The notes below the pieces were generated by a model. The model searched no databases and was not told where the DNA came from. It saw nothing but the letters and a program-made list of their open reading frames with translations. Shown piece after piece: positions 24,159 to 35,194 of a stretch of 64,000 bases of DNA. A program made the position numbers and the translations under genes. The stretch is taken from the NCBI GenBank assembly GCA_965153355.1, contig OZ231127.1, forward strand, positions 37,076,001 to 37,140,000. The letters run 5' to 3'. The stretch is from Flaccisagitta enflata (Eukaryota; Chaetognatha; Sagittoidea; Aphragmophora). The number at the start of each line of letters is the position of its first letter. Position 1 is the stretch's first letter.

Positions 24159-24670
24159 GGGCAGCGGCCCCAAAGGGCCGATGTCCTGTAGAACACAGGG
24201 GGGATTTTGAGACGTCCGTCCGTCCTTCCGTCCGTCCGTCCGTCCTTCCGTCCGTCCGTCCCCCCCCCCCGGTTGACTATCAAGGCCTCGAGTTAGCCCT
24301 CCCAGGCCTCAATTTATGCCTCCAGGCCTCAAATTAGCCCTCTTGGCTTCAAATCAGCCCCCCCCTCATGCCACAAATCTGCCCTCCAGACCCCATATCT
24401 GCCCTCTAGACCTTCAATCAGCCCTCCAAGCATAAAACCAGCCCTCCCAACCTCAAATCCGCTCTCCAAGCCTTCCTCCCTCCCATCCACCTCAAATATG
24501 CCTTCAGTGGCTGGGTGGCCCCTCAGGACGGACGGACGTCTCGAAATCCCCCGGTGTTCTAGGACATCGGCCCTTTAGGGCAACCCCTATGCTCTCACTC
24601 CACCTCTTTACTGGATCACTCCCAGCAGGGCATCGGGTACCGCTGACCATGTGCGATCCTTGGATGACTA
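24159..24670 (+). mobile_element. Family B element (a), subtype II
   Basis: Starts GGGCAGCGGCCCCAAAGGGC after a T5 run. The left arm GATGTCCTGTAGAACACAGG and GACGTCCGTCC recur inverted at 24525-24585. Between them lie ~20-bp units of CCTCAAATCAGCCCTCCAGG type. The tail GGGCATCGGGTACCGCTGACC ends at GGATGACTAGTT. Confidence 0.8.
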
Positions 24671-25365
24671 GTTATGTTTTCCATGTTTTTTCTTCTTTTT
24701 TTTCATTTGTTTCAGCTTTCAATTTCATTCTTTTGATCTCGGGAGATTGATGTGCTCGAGAAATGTTGTTCACACGCAAATGCAGAAAAAAAAATCGCAC
24801 ACGGTGCCAATCTGCCAGAGCGTTTACCTTGCACGTGTGGTGTGCAGGGCACGACAAAGTGCCCGAGCACGCAAGCATTGCTTGTACTCAGTTGTAGGCA
24901 GCTTGGAGATATCATAGGCAGGGAGATCTGAAAAAAAAATCCAATGAGAAAAAAATAGAAAAAAAATATATTTATATTTTTTTATTTCATTTAATTCTTC
25001 AAACCATTAAGTTTTAAAACAACAACATACTGTTATGAGACAAAAAAAAATGTTTTCATTTTGGTAATTTCATAATACATGTAAAATATTGTTATATAAA
25101 AATTTCTACAGATATTTTGTAGGCAGGAACTAGTTACAAAATCTCGCTCTCAGGCAGCTAAAAATGTGGATTTATGACACTGCAAAACCGCGCGTGGCTG
25201 TTTTGATCAGATACAAAAACTTGATAAACGGTACTCAGCTCCGTTTCCAACACATGAACAACGCGTCAGCTGGCCCCCGATCATCGTTGGGGTCTAACTG
25301 CGCAAATAAGTGACTTACACAACAACTGCGCAGCAGGCCATGGAAAAAAGGAAGAGCAAAATGTG
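24671..25365. other. No gene recognised
   Basis: Mixed sequence; 24930-25140 is AT-rich with A-runs. Two overlapping minus-strand open frames (24672-24915) have no recognisable features. Confidence 0.4.
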
Positions 25366-25604
25366 TTTTTTTAGTTGCGTGAAACGCGACTCTACACCAC
25401 GCTATGTCTGTCGGTCCGTCGGTCCGTCGGTCCGTCGTCCGTCTCGTCGTCCGTCCGTCCTGTCCGTCTGTCACACTTTATTTTTTTTATTGTTTCTTGC
25501 GGTCTTTGGCCTCACTGCTCCTGCCCCAGTGATCTAGTGACCTCTAATACGGCCCCTGCCCACCCGCACGCGTCTGGGGTAGCCGTTTATCCGGCCTTGT
25601 TTTC
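25366..25604 (-). mobile_element. Family A element
   Basis: Reverse orientation: TTTTAGTTGCG…ACGCGACTC, then CGGTCCGTCGGTCCGTC-type array, CACCCGCACGCG, and GTTTATCCGGCCTTGTTTT at the other end. Near full length (~240 bp). Confidence 0.82.
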
Positions 25605-25704
25605 ATCGCGATCAGGAAGGGAGGGTATTTGAGAATGAGGCTGGATTGACGTCAAATGTCAATTCTTTTTAGCGACGCGACCACGGCAAAGTCAAAGCCG
25701 AATT

Positions 25705-26004
<300 letters not shown>

Positions 26005-26082
26005 GGTGAGATACGGTCAGACCGACTGACAGACATGGCGAATCAGCTACAAGCGAATGAAACAAGTTTCTCAGGATGAAAA

Positions 26083-26451
26083 TATCGGTGCGGATGGGTA
26101 ATCAGGGGCGTACACCCACCCCCCGAACAGCACATAACGGAAAGGCGGATTAACGGACGGACTAAGAGTTTTACATCAGAGAAAAACTATCGTAAATTCT
26201 TGGAAACGACAATAACAAAGAAGTGGTACCCAGTTACAAGGCTCAAATTTCATCAGTCATTAAAATTTAGCTTCCCTAGCCTTGAGAAAAGTATAAATAT
26301 TTGCGCAAATTAATGCCGAGATATTTCTACATTCCTGTTCCCAAATACAAGCTAGAAGAGAAAAGGATCTGACCTCAGAAATGAGGCTAAATTCAGCTAA
26401 AAACATACGACTGAAAAGCGAGATGATAAAGTTGCATGTCCGCAACTAAAA
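26083..26451 (+). mobile_element. Degenerate Family A copy
   Basis: 5' landmark GGTGCGGATGGGTAATCAGG, a short GGATTAACGGACGGACTAAG array, and 3' terminus GTTGCATGTCCGCAACTAAAA. The interior is diverged or contains foreign sequence. Confidence 0.55.
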
Positions 26452-26758
26452 TGATACGAAAAACTCATTACGACGAAAAAAGAAAATGCAAATCATAATC
26501 AAGGAATTATCTAAATTCAAAGTAGATTTACGAAGCGCGACAACAAAAAAATAAATAGTCAAATTGTAGTGTTCAGTTACACGTGGAAGGAACGGCAATC
26601 TAATGAGGAGACAATTCAACTGTTATAGAATAGAGTAATTGAATTTTGTTTCTTTTCCGTAGAGTGGTAATATCGACTTTTCATCTCAGCATTTTCAACT
26701 TCATTCACCCTGCGCGTGACTGTGGAAGCCATACATCCGGAATGGTTACTTTGTTTCA

Positions 26759-26850
26759 AGTCGCGTGCACGCGACTCTATAACCCGCTCTGTCCGTCAGT
26801 CCGTCCGTCGGTCCGTCCGTGCGTCGGTCTGTAACACTTTGCTTTTTTTA
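26759..26850 (-). mobile_element. Family A element, hairpin half only
   Basis: Perfect palindrome AGTCGCGTGCACGCGACT (26759-26776), then CTATAACCCGCTCTGTCCGTC and the array; it breaks into the hexamer array after GTAACACTTTGC. Confidence 0.8.
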
Positions 26851-26865
26851 GTGGCAGCAGTGTTG

Positions 26866-27490
26866 TAAGAGGCAGAGGCAGAGGCAGAGGCAGCAACGGA
26901 GGCAGAGGCAGAGGCAGAGGCAGAGGCAGCGACGGAGGCAGAGGCAGCGGCAGAGGAAGCGACAGCGGCAGAGGCAGAGGCAGAGGCAGCGACGGAGGTA
27001 GTGACGGAGGCAGAGGCAGCGGTAGCGGCAGAGGCAGCGGCAGAGGCAGAGGCAGAGGCAGCAACGGAGGCAGAGGCAGAGGCAGAGGCAGCGACAGAGG
27101 CGGAGGCAGAGGCAGAGGCAGAGGCATCGATGGAGGCAAAGGCAGAGGCAAAGGCAGAGGCAGAGGCAGCGGCGGAGGCAAAGGCAGAGGTAGCGAGCGG
27201 AGGCGGCAGAGGTAGCAGAGGCAGCAGACAGAAGGCAGAGACAGCAGCAGAAAAACAAAGAGGCAGAGGAGAGCGCAGCAGGAGGCAGCGTCGGAGGCAG
27301 AGGCAGCGGCAGAGGCAGTGGCAGAGGCAGAGGCAGGGGCAGAGGCAGCGACAGAGGCAGGGGCAGAGGCAGCGGCAGAGGCAGCGACGGAGGCAGAGGT
27401 AGAGGCAGAGGCAGCGGCAGCGGCAGAGGCAGAGGTAGCGGCAGAGGCAGCGACGGAGGCAGAGGCAGAGTCAGGGGCAGAGTAAGCGGT
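26866..27490. repeat. GGCAGA/GGCAGC hexamer array (~620 bp)
   Basis: Imperfect 6-bp units with AGCGACGGAGGCAGAGGCAG higher-order pattern. The 300-codon minus-strand frame across it is Pro/Leu/Ala/Ser-rich low complexity, not a gene. Confidence 0.95.
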
Positions 27491-27917
27491 CATCATGGCC
27501 GAGAAAGCGGCGTTAGAGGCGGCGTTGGTGAAGGAGGTCCGCAGAGGCGGCGGCCACGCTAATATAAAATTCAGTAGGCCGTGACCTTGAGCGTTTGAGG
27601 TCTGGCCCTTGAAGGCACCGAGCGTGGGGGTCGTCATGGGTTCATTGTGACGACCGCTCACGCTCATACACACACACATGCACGCTTAACCACACTCAAA
27701 TGCACGCTTAACCACACACACACACACACATGCGAATTCATAGTCGAACACACGAATACCCGGCAACAGCAGAAACACAATCACGCACAGAAAATTGCAT
27801 ACGCAGCTCCACACTTCAAGACTTCGCAGCACGTGCATACGAAAACACACACGCGCACACACACCTAGTTGAACACGTACAAGCTCATGCACACGCAGTC
27901 GTTTGACATTGACACGC
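27491..27917. other. Spacer with imperfect CA repeats
   Basis: 27655-27870 is rich in CACACA and ACGCACAC motifs; a 27-bp ATGCACGCTTAACCACAC-type duplication lies near 27678-27720. No gene seen. Confidence 0.6.
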
Positions 27918-28146
27918 TTTTTTAGTTGCGGACATGCACTTCCATGAGTGGCTTTGTCCATCCGTTGATCCGTTGGTTCGTCGGTCCGTCACGCTGAAGC
28001 GTAAAAACGCGCATTTATGACGCTCCAGATGTTATTTTGTGTGGGGGAGGGGGTTGGGGTCCCTAACTTGGGGGCTGGATTTGGGTGAGGCTGAGGGCTG
28101 GATGCCCCTGCTTACCCGTCCGCAACGATATTGTGACCCTGCGTCA
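27918..28146 (-). mobile_element. Family A element, subtype with GACGCAGGGTCACAATATCG end
   Basis: Starts TTTTTTAGTTGCGGACATGC (damaged hairpin), has a GTTGATCCGTTGGTTCGTCG array, and ends CCGTCCGCAACGATATTGTG then ACCCTGCGTCA. Confidence 0.78.
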
Positions 28147-28182
28147 CACAACTACGTCACACAACTACGTCACACAACTACG
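28141..28182. repeat. 13-bp tandem repeat (3 units)
   Basis: GTCACACAACTAC repeated three times, beginning at the end of the Family A copy. Confidence 0.9.
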
Positions 28183-28387
28183 GAGCGTTGGAGCAAATCA
28201 ATTGCTTCAGACTATCGAGAAGGAGCCGAAAAAAGAAGAAAGGTCGAGGTGACTTTACAATCAGAAACTTAGGAGACTGACGCCAAGAACGTCATGACCA
28301 AAACCGCCGATGGCACTAGACAGCCGCCGAAGGCCACGAACAACGCCACCGACGCGAAAGACAAAATAGGGCGCGGGGGGGGGGGGG

Positions 28388-28590
28388 GGGGATAGCTCAG
28401 TGTTAGGGATCCCGCTTGTCACCCACTGGGTTGCAGGTTCGAGCCTCGCTCTTAGCAGGTCCTTCTAATGGAGGTTTGAAGATCTGCCATCCCGGCAAGG
28501 TTTGAGGGGGTTGCTGGATGTTCCATCCAGAGCAAACGCTAGCTAAGAGGGGAGGGTAGATCGTATGACAATACAAGACAACACAATGAC
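28388..28590 (+). mobile_element. tRNA-derived SINE-like element
   Basis: After a G-run, an internal pol III promoter: A box TAGCTCAGTGTTAGG (28393-28407) and B box GGTTCGAGCC (28436-28445), spaced as in tRNA. The tRNA-like head cannot form a complete cloverleaf (CACCCACTGGGTTGC in place of anticodon/variable arm). A ~120-bp unrelated body and an ACAATACAAGACAACACAAT tail follow, so a SINE is more likely than a tRNA gene. Confidence 0.6.
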
Positions 28591-28745
28591 ACCCTGAAAC
28601 ACCGGAATCTGGAGTCTAAATATAAACAGGGCAAAGTGCATGAGCCCAATGTGGTGGTCGTATAACCTCTTGAAGAAGCCGAATCGTGTACAACCCCCTT
28701 TCGGGTAAGACTCCCCGGCAAAAAAACAACAACAATAACAACACA

Positions 28746-28750
28746 AAACA

Positions 28751-28810
<60 letters not shown>
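28746..28810. repeat. (GCCGAC)n microsatellite
   Basis: About ten perfect hexamers. Confidence 0.97.
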
Positions 28811-28907
28811 AACGAAACGAGACAGCCGCCACCGTCGCTGCTGCCAATGCTGCTAGACAGCCACTGAGGCCAAGAGGTCGACACCGATGCATCTTACCTA
28901 AATCACC

Positions 28908-29116
28908 ACGAAACCCACACTGAACGCACAATGAACCCACACTGAACCCACAATGAACGCACACTGAACCCGCAGTCCCGCAATGAACCCACACTGAGCC
29001 CAAACTGAGCCCTTACTGAACCCACACTGAACCCATACTGAACCCACACTGAACCCACACTAAACCCACACTGAACCCACGCTGAACCCACACTGAACCC
29101 ACACTGAACCCACACT
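28908..29116. repeat. 11-bp minisatellite (AACCCACACTG)n
   Basis: About 18 units with scattered substitutions (CACAATG, CGCACTG). Minus-strand frames VQCGFSVGS are repeat translations. Confidence 0.93.
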
Positions 29117-29270
29117 TAGCTGGCGACACCGGTGATGCCAATTACGCTGAGTGATGATATTTTTTTAGGTAAGTCGGATGGTTTGAGGGTGGTTCATCCG
29201 GATTACGGGTGGGTTTATTGCATGGTGAATGGTGATAGCGCTTTTGTTCCATTTTCGTCTCCATAATTGT

Positions 29271-29441
<171 letters not shown>

Positions 29442-29474
29442 CTTCCAGGTCAAAGGAAGTTTTATTGCATAGTA

Positions 29475-29773
29475 CAGTTTACCCCGTCATAACAGATCCG
29501 AGAGTAACGGAAATCCGCCTATAACAGACGTTTGGTCTCTTCATGACATCTTTTTTATCTTTTACATTGACAATAACAAAGATTCACTTACAACTAGGGA
29601 TGTGGAAGCGATTGACCGCTTCCATTTTGGTGGGTGGGATAGCTACGAGCATTTGAACTACAAAACGGAAGCGGAAGTGGAATCTGTGGAAGCGGCATGA
29701 AAATCGCCTGCTTCCACATCCCTACTTACAACTGATCAAAATCATTGACTTCCGTTATTGCGGGGTTCAACTG
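29475..29773. mobile_element. pogo/Tigger-like MITE, interrupted by a hAT-like MITE
   Basis: Ends CAGTTTACCCCGTCATAAC and GTTATTGCGGGGTTCAACTG are inverted relatives of the element at 56324. Interior phrases (GGAAATCCGCCTATAACAGA) match that copy. Left flank is TA; the right TA has changed to GA. Non-autonomous. Confidence 0.72.
29595..29724. mobile_element. hAT-like MITE, 130 bp, with 8-bp target duplication
   Basis: 15-bp terminal inverted repeats TAGGGATGTGGAAGC flanked by CTTACAAC on both sides (29587-29594, 29725-29732). An 8-bp duplication and TAGGGATG ends are typical of hAT. Interior is itself palindromic (GCTTCCA / TGGAAGC). Inserted in the MITE above. Confidence 0.88.
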
Positions 29774-30289
29774 GAATAGCGCTTTAGGTAGGTTGGGTGA
29801 ATTTATTATGGGTGACTCTTCAGGCCCGACAGGTGTGCTTTTTCTGGAGTAGCGAGTAGCGCCACTACTCGGAAGCATATGAGCGCCTCCTTGAAGATCT
29901 TGGAAGAAAAAGGAGAGAAAGAAGGAGAAGAAGAAGAAGAAGAATGGGAAGGAGAAGAAAGTTGAGTTATGAATTTTTCAATCTTTTTGTATGAAAAATT
30001 TGAATCGATTTTTTTCTCAAATTGCATCAGTGACCGTGTGAATTTAAGCATGCTTAACTTGAGTCTTAAGCTGGCAAACAACAAAAAGTATGTATATGAG
30101 CATGTACACTGTACTTGTACACTGTACTTGCTCATTCATAGTGTAGGTGGTTTAAGCCTTTTGCCTCTCTTTCTAGGTGGTCAAAGGCTGGGCATAGAGC
30201 TCGCCTGATCAGGCTTTTGGTCCACAGGTCTTTTCTTATTCATCTCATTTCTTATTCATTTTTCTTTGGCTGGGCCCACCGGGGCCGCT
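29774..30289. other. Spacer, no gene recognised
   Basis: Contains a GAAGAAGAAG tract (29920-29943) and a 15-bp duplication GTACACTGTACTT (30103-30130). Confidence 0.4.
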
Positions 30290-30875
30290 CCTCATAACAT
30301 GAGTAATTCTCTCTAAACTGCAAACGTTCCTAACAAGAGAAGGAATATTCAGATTATTGTTTCTGTTGCATGAATCTAGTATGTGATCAAAGTAATTTGG
30401 AATAAAAAAGATGAATGCAAAGTAGACAGCTAAATGATAACAGGCTAACCAGGCCCGCTGCCAGCAAAAAACAAAGGGCCCGACAGCCAAAATGGGGGCC
30501 TCAGGCCCGCAGGCTCGCTCCTCCAAATATCAGTGTGCCCAACAGAGAAACAGTGGGCCCGGTTAGATCTATTTTGCCCTGTTTCCCAATTGTTTTAGCT
30601 TTTTTTTAAAGGGTTGCCATATAACATGAGCATTTTTCTTTGTTCTTTGAATGTAATAAGAGAAAGAATATTCAGATTATTGTTTGTTTCATTAGTCTAA
30701 TTTCTGAGCGAAGTGACTTACAGAGTTATCATCCAAAAAACAAGGTGCCAGTAGGGCCCACCGCCAGCAGAAATAGCGGCCCAACAGCCCAATTGAGGGC
30801 CTCAGAACCATGAGCTTGCTCCTGAAGGTGTCGGCGCGCCCCACAGGGAAGCGGCGGAATTTTGGGTAGGATTCA
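30290..30875. repeat. Tandem duplication of a ~320-bp unit, diverged
   Basis: Copy one 30290-30590, copy two 30615-30875. Shared order: ATAACATGAG, AGAATATTCAGATTATTGTT, GCCAGCA, GGGCCTCAG, GCTCGCTCCT/GCTTGCTCCT, GGAATTTTG-like end. About 70-75% similar by eye. Confidence 0.65.
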
Positions 30876-31585
30876 GAACGCATCTCACACATGTGTATTA
30901 TTTTCAAAGAATCATACACAAATAGCGATCTTAGTCGCAGAAGGCTGAATAATGCACAAAGAGATGTTAGCGACTTTTTTAGTTGCAAAAATGGTCCTAT
31001 ATTTCCTTTTTTTATCAAGTTTGACTATTTACACAAATCCACTTTTCTTATCATAGCCATTACAGTGAAGCAATTATCTTAAAACTGCGCTATGCAAATG
31101 AGAGTTTTGTTGCTCACTTTGGATTTAAACCGGTTGATTGAAATTTGGCAAAGATTTGTCAAGGATTTGGGCATCGAGGCTGAGGTTTGATAAATTGTAA
31201 GAGGAATAGGCTAGTCAGATAGGTTAGAATGGGAAGTTAAACTAGTAATTAGACAAGAATATGGTGTCAGATAACTCGGAGGGTACAAGGAGGAAGTACA
31301 TGCTACTCGGAAGGAAAGAATAAAAAGCAAACGCTTGCGCCAACGGAACAATATTAGCGTGCTCCGTTTCACCACTACAAACATAAATCCATAATTACAT
31401 GATTACATAAGTACATAATTACATTGTCACAGTGCATATTGAACTAAGAATGATTTAATTCAATAATGCTATGGACGGACAGAATGAGCGACACACCGAG
31501 TTCAAGAGCCGCGTGCAAGCAATCAGATTTGTTGGTTTCGTCTCAGCAGCTTAGAAGCCTTAGATCCATATTCAATTGACCATGC
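30876..31585. other. No gene recognised
   Basis: Unique-looking sequence; 31385-31430 has short ATTACATRATTACATAA repeats. Confidence 0.4.
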
Positions 31586-31800
31586 GCTGTCGCCTATCGG
31601 CATCGCCACTGGCACTGCTACTGGCATCGCCACTGGCACCGCCACTGGCATCACCACTGGCATCGCCACTAGTATCGCCACTGTCGCCACCACTGGCATA
31701 ACCACTGGTATCGCCACTAGTATCGCCACTGTCGCCACCACTGATCCCCCTGGCGCCGCTGACGTCACTGACACCACCAAGGTCACCAAGGTCACCACTG
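31586..31800. repeat. 12-bp minisatellite (CCACTGGCATCG)n
   Basis: Units CCACTGGCATCG, CCACTAGTATCG and CCACTGTCGCCA with a 33-39 bp higher-order pattern. A minus-strand frame reads SGDA repeats. Confidence 0.92.
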
Positions 31801-31859
31801 ACACCGCTGGCAGGGCCAGACTGCCGGGTGCCTCGTTCCATTGTTGATATGGTGCCGAT

Positions 31860-32090
31860 TCACGTCGTCGGCGTCGTTCACGCCTTTCCCGCTGCTGCTT
31901 TCGTTCATCATCTTTGACGTCGTCGTCGTCGTCGTCATTTCGTCATCATTTCGTCGTTATCGTCATCGTCGTCGTTCTTGTCTTTGTGATGGTCAACCTA
32001 TACACTGTAATCGGCTTCGTCAGTGACAGTCCTTTTCTCAATGATCGTCCTAAAATCGTCAACAACTGACAGTTTGTTTTCACTGAATAG

Positions 32091-32157
<67 letters not shown>

Positions 32158-32185
32158 CGTTGTCGTTGTCGTTGTTGTTGTTGTT

Positions 32186-32217
<32 letters not shown>

Positions 32218-32395
32218 AGTTGCTGTTGTTGTTGTTGTTTGTTGTTATTGCTATTTATTGTTGTTGTTATTGTTGTTATTTGTTATTGTTTTTTATTTGT
32301 TGTTGTTGTTGTTGTGTCGTTATTGTTGTCGTTAAAGTTGTCGTTGTTGTTGTTGTCGTCGTTGTCGTCGTCGTCGTCGTCGTTGTTACTGTCTC
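31860..32395. repeat. Complex trinucleotide tract (GTC/TTG/TCG)n
   Basis: GTC-rich at 31910-31980. Then 32051-32093 repeats the flank seen at 29271 (CGTCAACAACTGACAGTTTG), followed by ~300 bp of TTG, TCG and TTGTTA units. Confidence 0.93.
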
Positions 32396-32639
32396 ACACT
32401 TTGATACTTTTTTGTCGATACTAATTTCATGAGAGTGAAAAAAATCCATTCGCTTCGTCATTCTTTATCATTTTTTTCAGCTCCTGTTGTGGTCCTCTGC
32501 TGCTGCTTCTGCCTCTGACGGTGCACAATCTTTTCCAGATCTTTTATGACATAAACTGACATCGAGTTGATGGAACTATTTCAAATTCCATTCCCTTTCG
32601 CCTGATGGACGTAAAATGAATTAGGAAAGGCCGCAGTTG
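32396..32639. other. Spacer, no gene recognised
   Basis: Short mixed sequence; TTTTTTTCAG at 32480 would be a splice-acceptor-like site but no convincing exon follows. Confidence 0.35.
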
Positions 32640-33114
32640 AGCAACAATTAGAGTGACACAGATAGTGACAGTGAGAGAAAGTGACAATGAAAGAAATGGA
32701 CAGTAAGAAAAAGTGACAGTGAGAGAAAGGGACAGCGATAGAAAGAGCGATAGAAAGAGCGATAGAAAGCGATAGCGATAGCAAAAGCAAAAGCGATAGC
32801 GATAGCGAAAGCGATAGAAAGAGCGATAGAAAGAGACAGTGAAAGGGATAATGATTGAAAGAGACAGTGATAGAAAGAGACGGAGAAAAAGGGACAGCAA
32901 TAGAAAGAGACAGTGAGAGAAAAAGACAGTGAAAGGGATAATGATTAAAAGAGACGGTGATAGAAAGAGACGGAGAGAAAGGGTCAGCAATAGAAAAAGA
33001 CAGTGGGAGAAAAGGACAATGAGAGGAAGGGACAGTGAGAGAAAGAGAAAGTGAGAAAAAAAAGTGAAAAAAGGAATAGTGACAGAAAGAGACAGTGACT
33101 GAAAGGGACAGTGG
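32640..33114. repeat. Irregular GACAGTGAGAGAAAG minisatellite
   Basis: Purine-rich 15-18-bp units (GACAGTGAGAGAAAGG, GATAGAAAGAGC). Continues at 33286-33398 and 33605-33655, separated by two Family A insertions. Confidence 0.85.
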
Positions 33115-33285
33115 AACAAGGCCGGATACAAGGCTACCCGAGTCACGTGTGGGTGGGCAGGTTTGAAGTCACTAAAGAATTTAGGCAGGAACAGTGAGGC
33201 AAAACACCGCAAAAACATAAAATAGTAGAATGTGACCAACCAACGAACAAAGCCGGGTGTAGAATTGCGTAGCACGCGACTAAAA
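33115..33285 (+). mobile_element. Family A element inserted in the minisatellite
   Basis: AACAAGGCCGGATACAAGG to TTGCGTAGCACGCGACTAAAA, with the array GACAGTG…GAGACAG resuming on either side, so both ends are visible. Confidence 0.85.
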
Positions 33286-33398
33286 GGAGACAGCGATAGA
33301 CAGATAAAGTGACTTAAAGAGACTGAGCGAGAAAGGGTCAGCCTGTCAGGGACAAAATCATGGCTGAAAGAGACATTTTGAGAAAGGGAAAGTGAGAG

Positions 33399-33604
33399 AA
33401 CAAGGCCGGATACACGGCTACCCCAGTCGCACGCGGGTGGGCAGGGGCTGTATTTGAGGTCACTTGATTATTGGCTAGCAGCAGTGAGTCCAAAGAACGT
33501 AAAAACCCAAAAGAAGTGAAGTGTGACGGGCGGACCAACGGACGGACCGACGGACGGACGGACCGACAAAGCGGGGTGTAGAGTCCCGTAGCACGCGACT
33601 AATA
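33399..33604 (+). mobile_element. Family A element inserted in the minisatellite
   Basis: AACAAGGCCGGATACACGG, then AGTCGCACGCGGGTGGGC, a GGACCGACGGACGGACGG array, and AGAGTCCCGTAGCACGCGACTAA. Confidence 0.85.
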
Positions 33605-33654
33605 AGACAGTGAAATACAATAGTGACAGTGAGAGTTAGAGAAAGTCACAGTGA

Positions 33655-33683
33655 AGGAGAGAGAGAGAGAAAGAGAGAGAGAG

Positions 33684-33732
<49 letters not shown>
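33655..33732. repeat. (GA)n microsatellite
   Basis: About 75 bp of GA with few interruptions, grading into the GACAGTG array. A short (CATAA)n tract follows at 33867-33891. Confidence 0.95.
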
Positions 33733-33737
<5 letters not shown>

Positions 33738-33991
33738 GAGTCAGAGTCAGAGTCAAACAGCCAGTCTGACAGTCATAATGGAATCAATATATGATTAAAA
33801 GGGATGCGCCAATTAGAAAAAAAAAAACATCATTAACAAGGACGAAAAAAACATTGGCGTTTGCCATAACATAACATAACATAACATAACATGTGTTGCG
33901 CCCTAGGGGAACGCACCGCCAGCACTGCCATGGCAGCATCTTTTGTCAGGACACAAATTTCTTTAAGAAAAAAGAGTGAAAATGGAACAAT

Positions 33992-34258
33992 TGACGCGGG
34001 GTCACAATATCGTTCAATCGGGTAGACAGGGGCATCTCTGGCCTCATCCCAACCCCACCCCAACCACTCCCGCGGCCGCGACGCTCTCACACGCCCATAC
34101 ACACACAACAACAACTGCAGTATTGTAAATGGGTGTTTTTTTCGCATTTTCAACTCGAGCGTGACAGACCCACGAACCAACGAACGGACCGACGGACCAA
34201 TGGGCGGACCGATGGACAGACAAAGTCTCTCATAGAGTTGCGTGTCTGCAACTAAAAA
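33992..34258 (+). mobile_element. Family A element, GACGCGGGGTCACAATATCG subtype
   Basis: TGACGCGGGGTCACAATATC start, CCCAACCCC-rich interior, CGAGCGTGACAG, GGACCGACGG array, and 3' GTTGCGTGTCTGCAACTAAAA (one loop-side change). Confidence 0.82.
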
Positions 34259-34272
34259 GGAACAGAAGGTAA

Positions 34273-34363
34273 ATAGAAGAAGAAGAAGAAGAAGAAGAAG
34301 AAGAAGAAGAAGAAGAAGAAGAAGAAGAAGAAGAAGAAGAAGAAGAAGAAGAAGAAGAAGAAG
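34273..34363. repeat. (GAA)n microsatellite
   Basis: About 30 perfect AAG/GAA triplets directly before a Family A end. Confidence 0.98.
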
Positions 34364-34366
34364 GAA

Positions 34367-34614
34367 AACAAGGCCGGATATATGGCACCCTAGTTGTGGA
34401 AGGATAGGCGGGGGCAGTGATGAAACAAGGCCGGATACACGGCCACCAGTTGCGGACGGGTGGGCAGGGACGGAAATGCGCTTTTTTCCACTTTTCAACT
34501 CGAGCGTGACGGACCGACAGACCGACGACCGACGGACTGAAGGACCGATGGACCGACGGACCGACGGACCGATGGACAAAGCCTCTTATAGAGTTGCGTG
34601 TCCGCAACTAAAAA
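34367..34614 (+). mobile_element. Family A, truncated copy followed by full copy
   Basis: Two 5' starts, AACAAGGCCGGATATATGG at 34367 and AACAAGGCCGGATACACGG at 34424. The second is complete: 5' segment AGTTGCGGAC and 3' hairpin AGTTGCGTGTCCGCAACT, whose right half GTCCGCAACT is its exact complement. Confidence 0.88.
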
Positions 34615-35099
34615 CCGCTAAATAATCGACGACAAACCAACAGACAGACCGACCAACCGACCAACCAACACCATCACGTGATCAAAAACCACTGGCTATA
34701 TCCTGTACTACACAGGTTAGTTTCTGTGGTACAGGCTGTAGAGACACTAAATTCGTTAGACAGGTGGCAGTACTAAAAAATCTTATTTCCTACGCCGCTG
34801 AACATGAGAATTGCCGGTGCTATCACTGAATTTTCAGCTAGGATGTAACTAATAAGAATATATATGAACAATGGTATTTGAATGTCGATTACTGAAAAGG
34901 AAAGAACAAGCCCGACCGGGCAACGATGCGTCCGGGCTGTGTCTCAGCGTGTATTGATCATGTGACATATGTATGGAGAGATAGATGGACAAACAGATGG
35001 GTGAAAAGACTCTCAAAACATGTTGGTTGATCATTTGTTTCAGTATAGGATCTCACCGTGGCCAAAAACAGCAAAGAAACGCGGTTTTTGCACTGGCGT
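34615..35099. other. No gene recognised
   Basis: Starts with ACAGACAGACCGACCAACCG (remnant array). Otherwise mixed sequence. Confidence 0.4.
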
Positions 35100-35194
35100 A
35101 ACCGATGGACGGACGGACGGACGAATGGACGGATGGACAGACGGACGGACGGACCCTCCTTTAGAGATGCGTTCCTGACAGACGCATCTAAAAA
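35100..35194 (+). mobile_element. Family A-like end with different hairpin
   Basis: GGACGGACGGACG array then AGATGCGT-TCCTGACAG-ACGCATCT-AAAA: a perfect 8-bp stem of different sequence. A further 5' end (ACAAGGCCGTATAATTATAC) begins immediately at 35193. Confidence 0.7.

Noticed and set aside
26777-27679. 300-codon minus-strand open frame
   Set aside because: Translation of the GGCAGA hexamer array (Pro/Leu/Ala/Ser runs). All frames are open because the repeat lacks stops.
28388-28460. Functional tRNA gene
   Set aside because: A and B boxes are present, but anticodon and acceptor arms do not pair; the following body and tail fit a SINE better.
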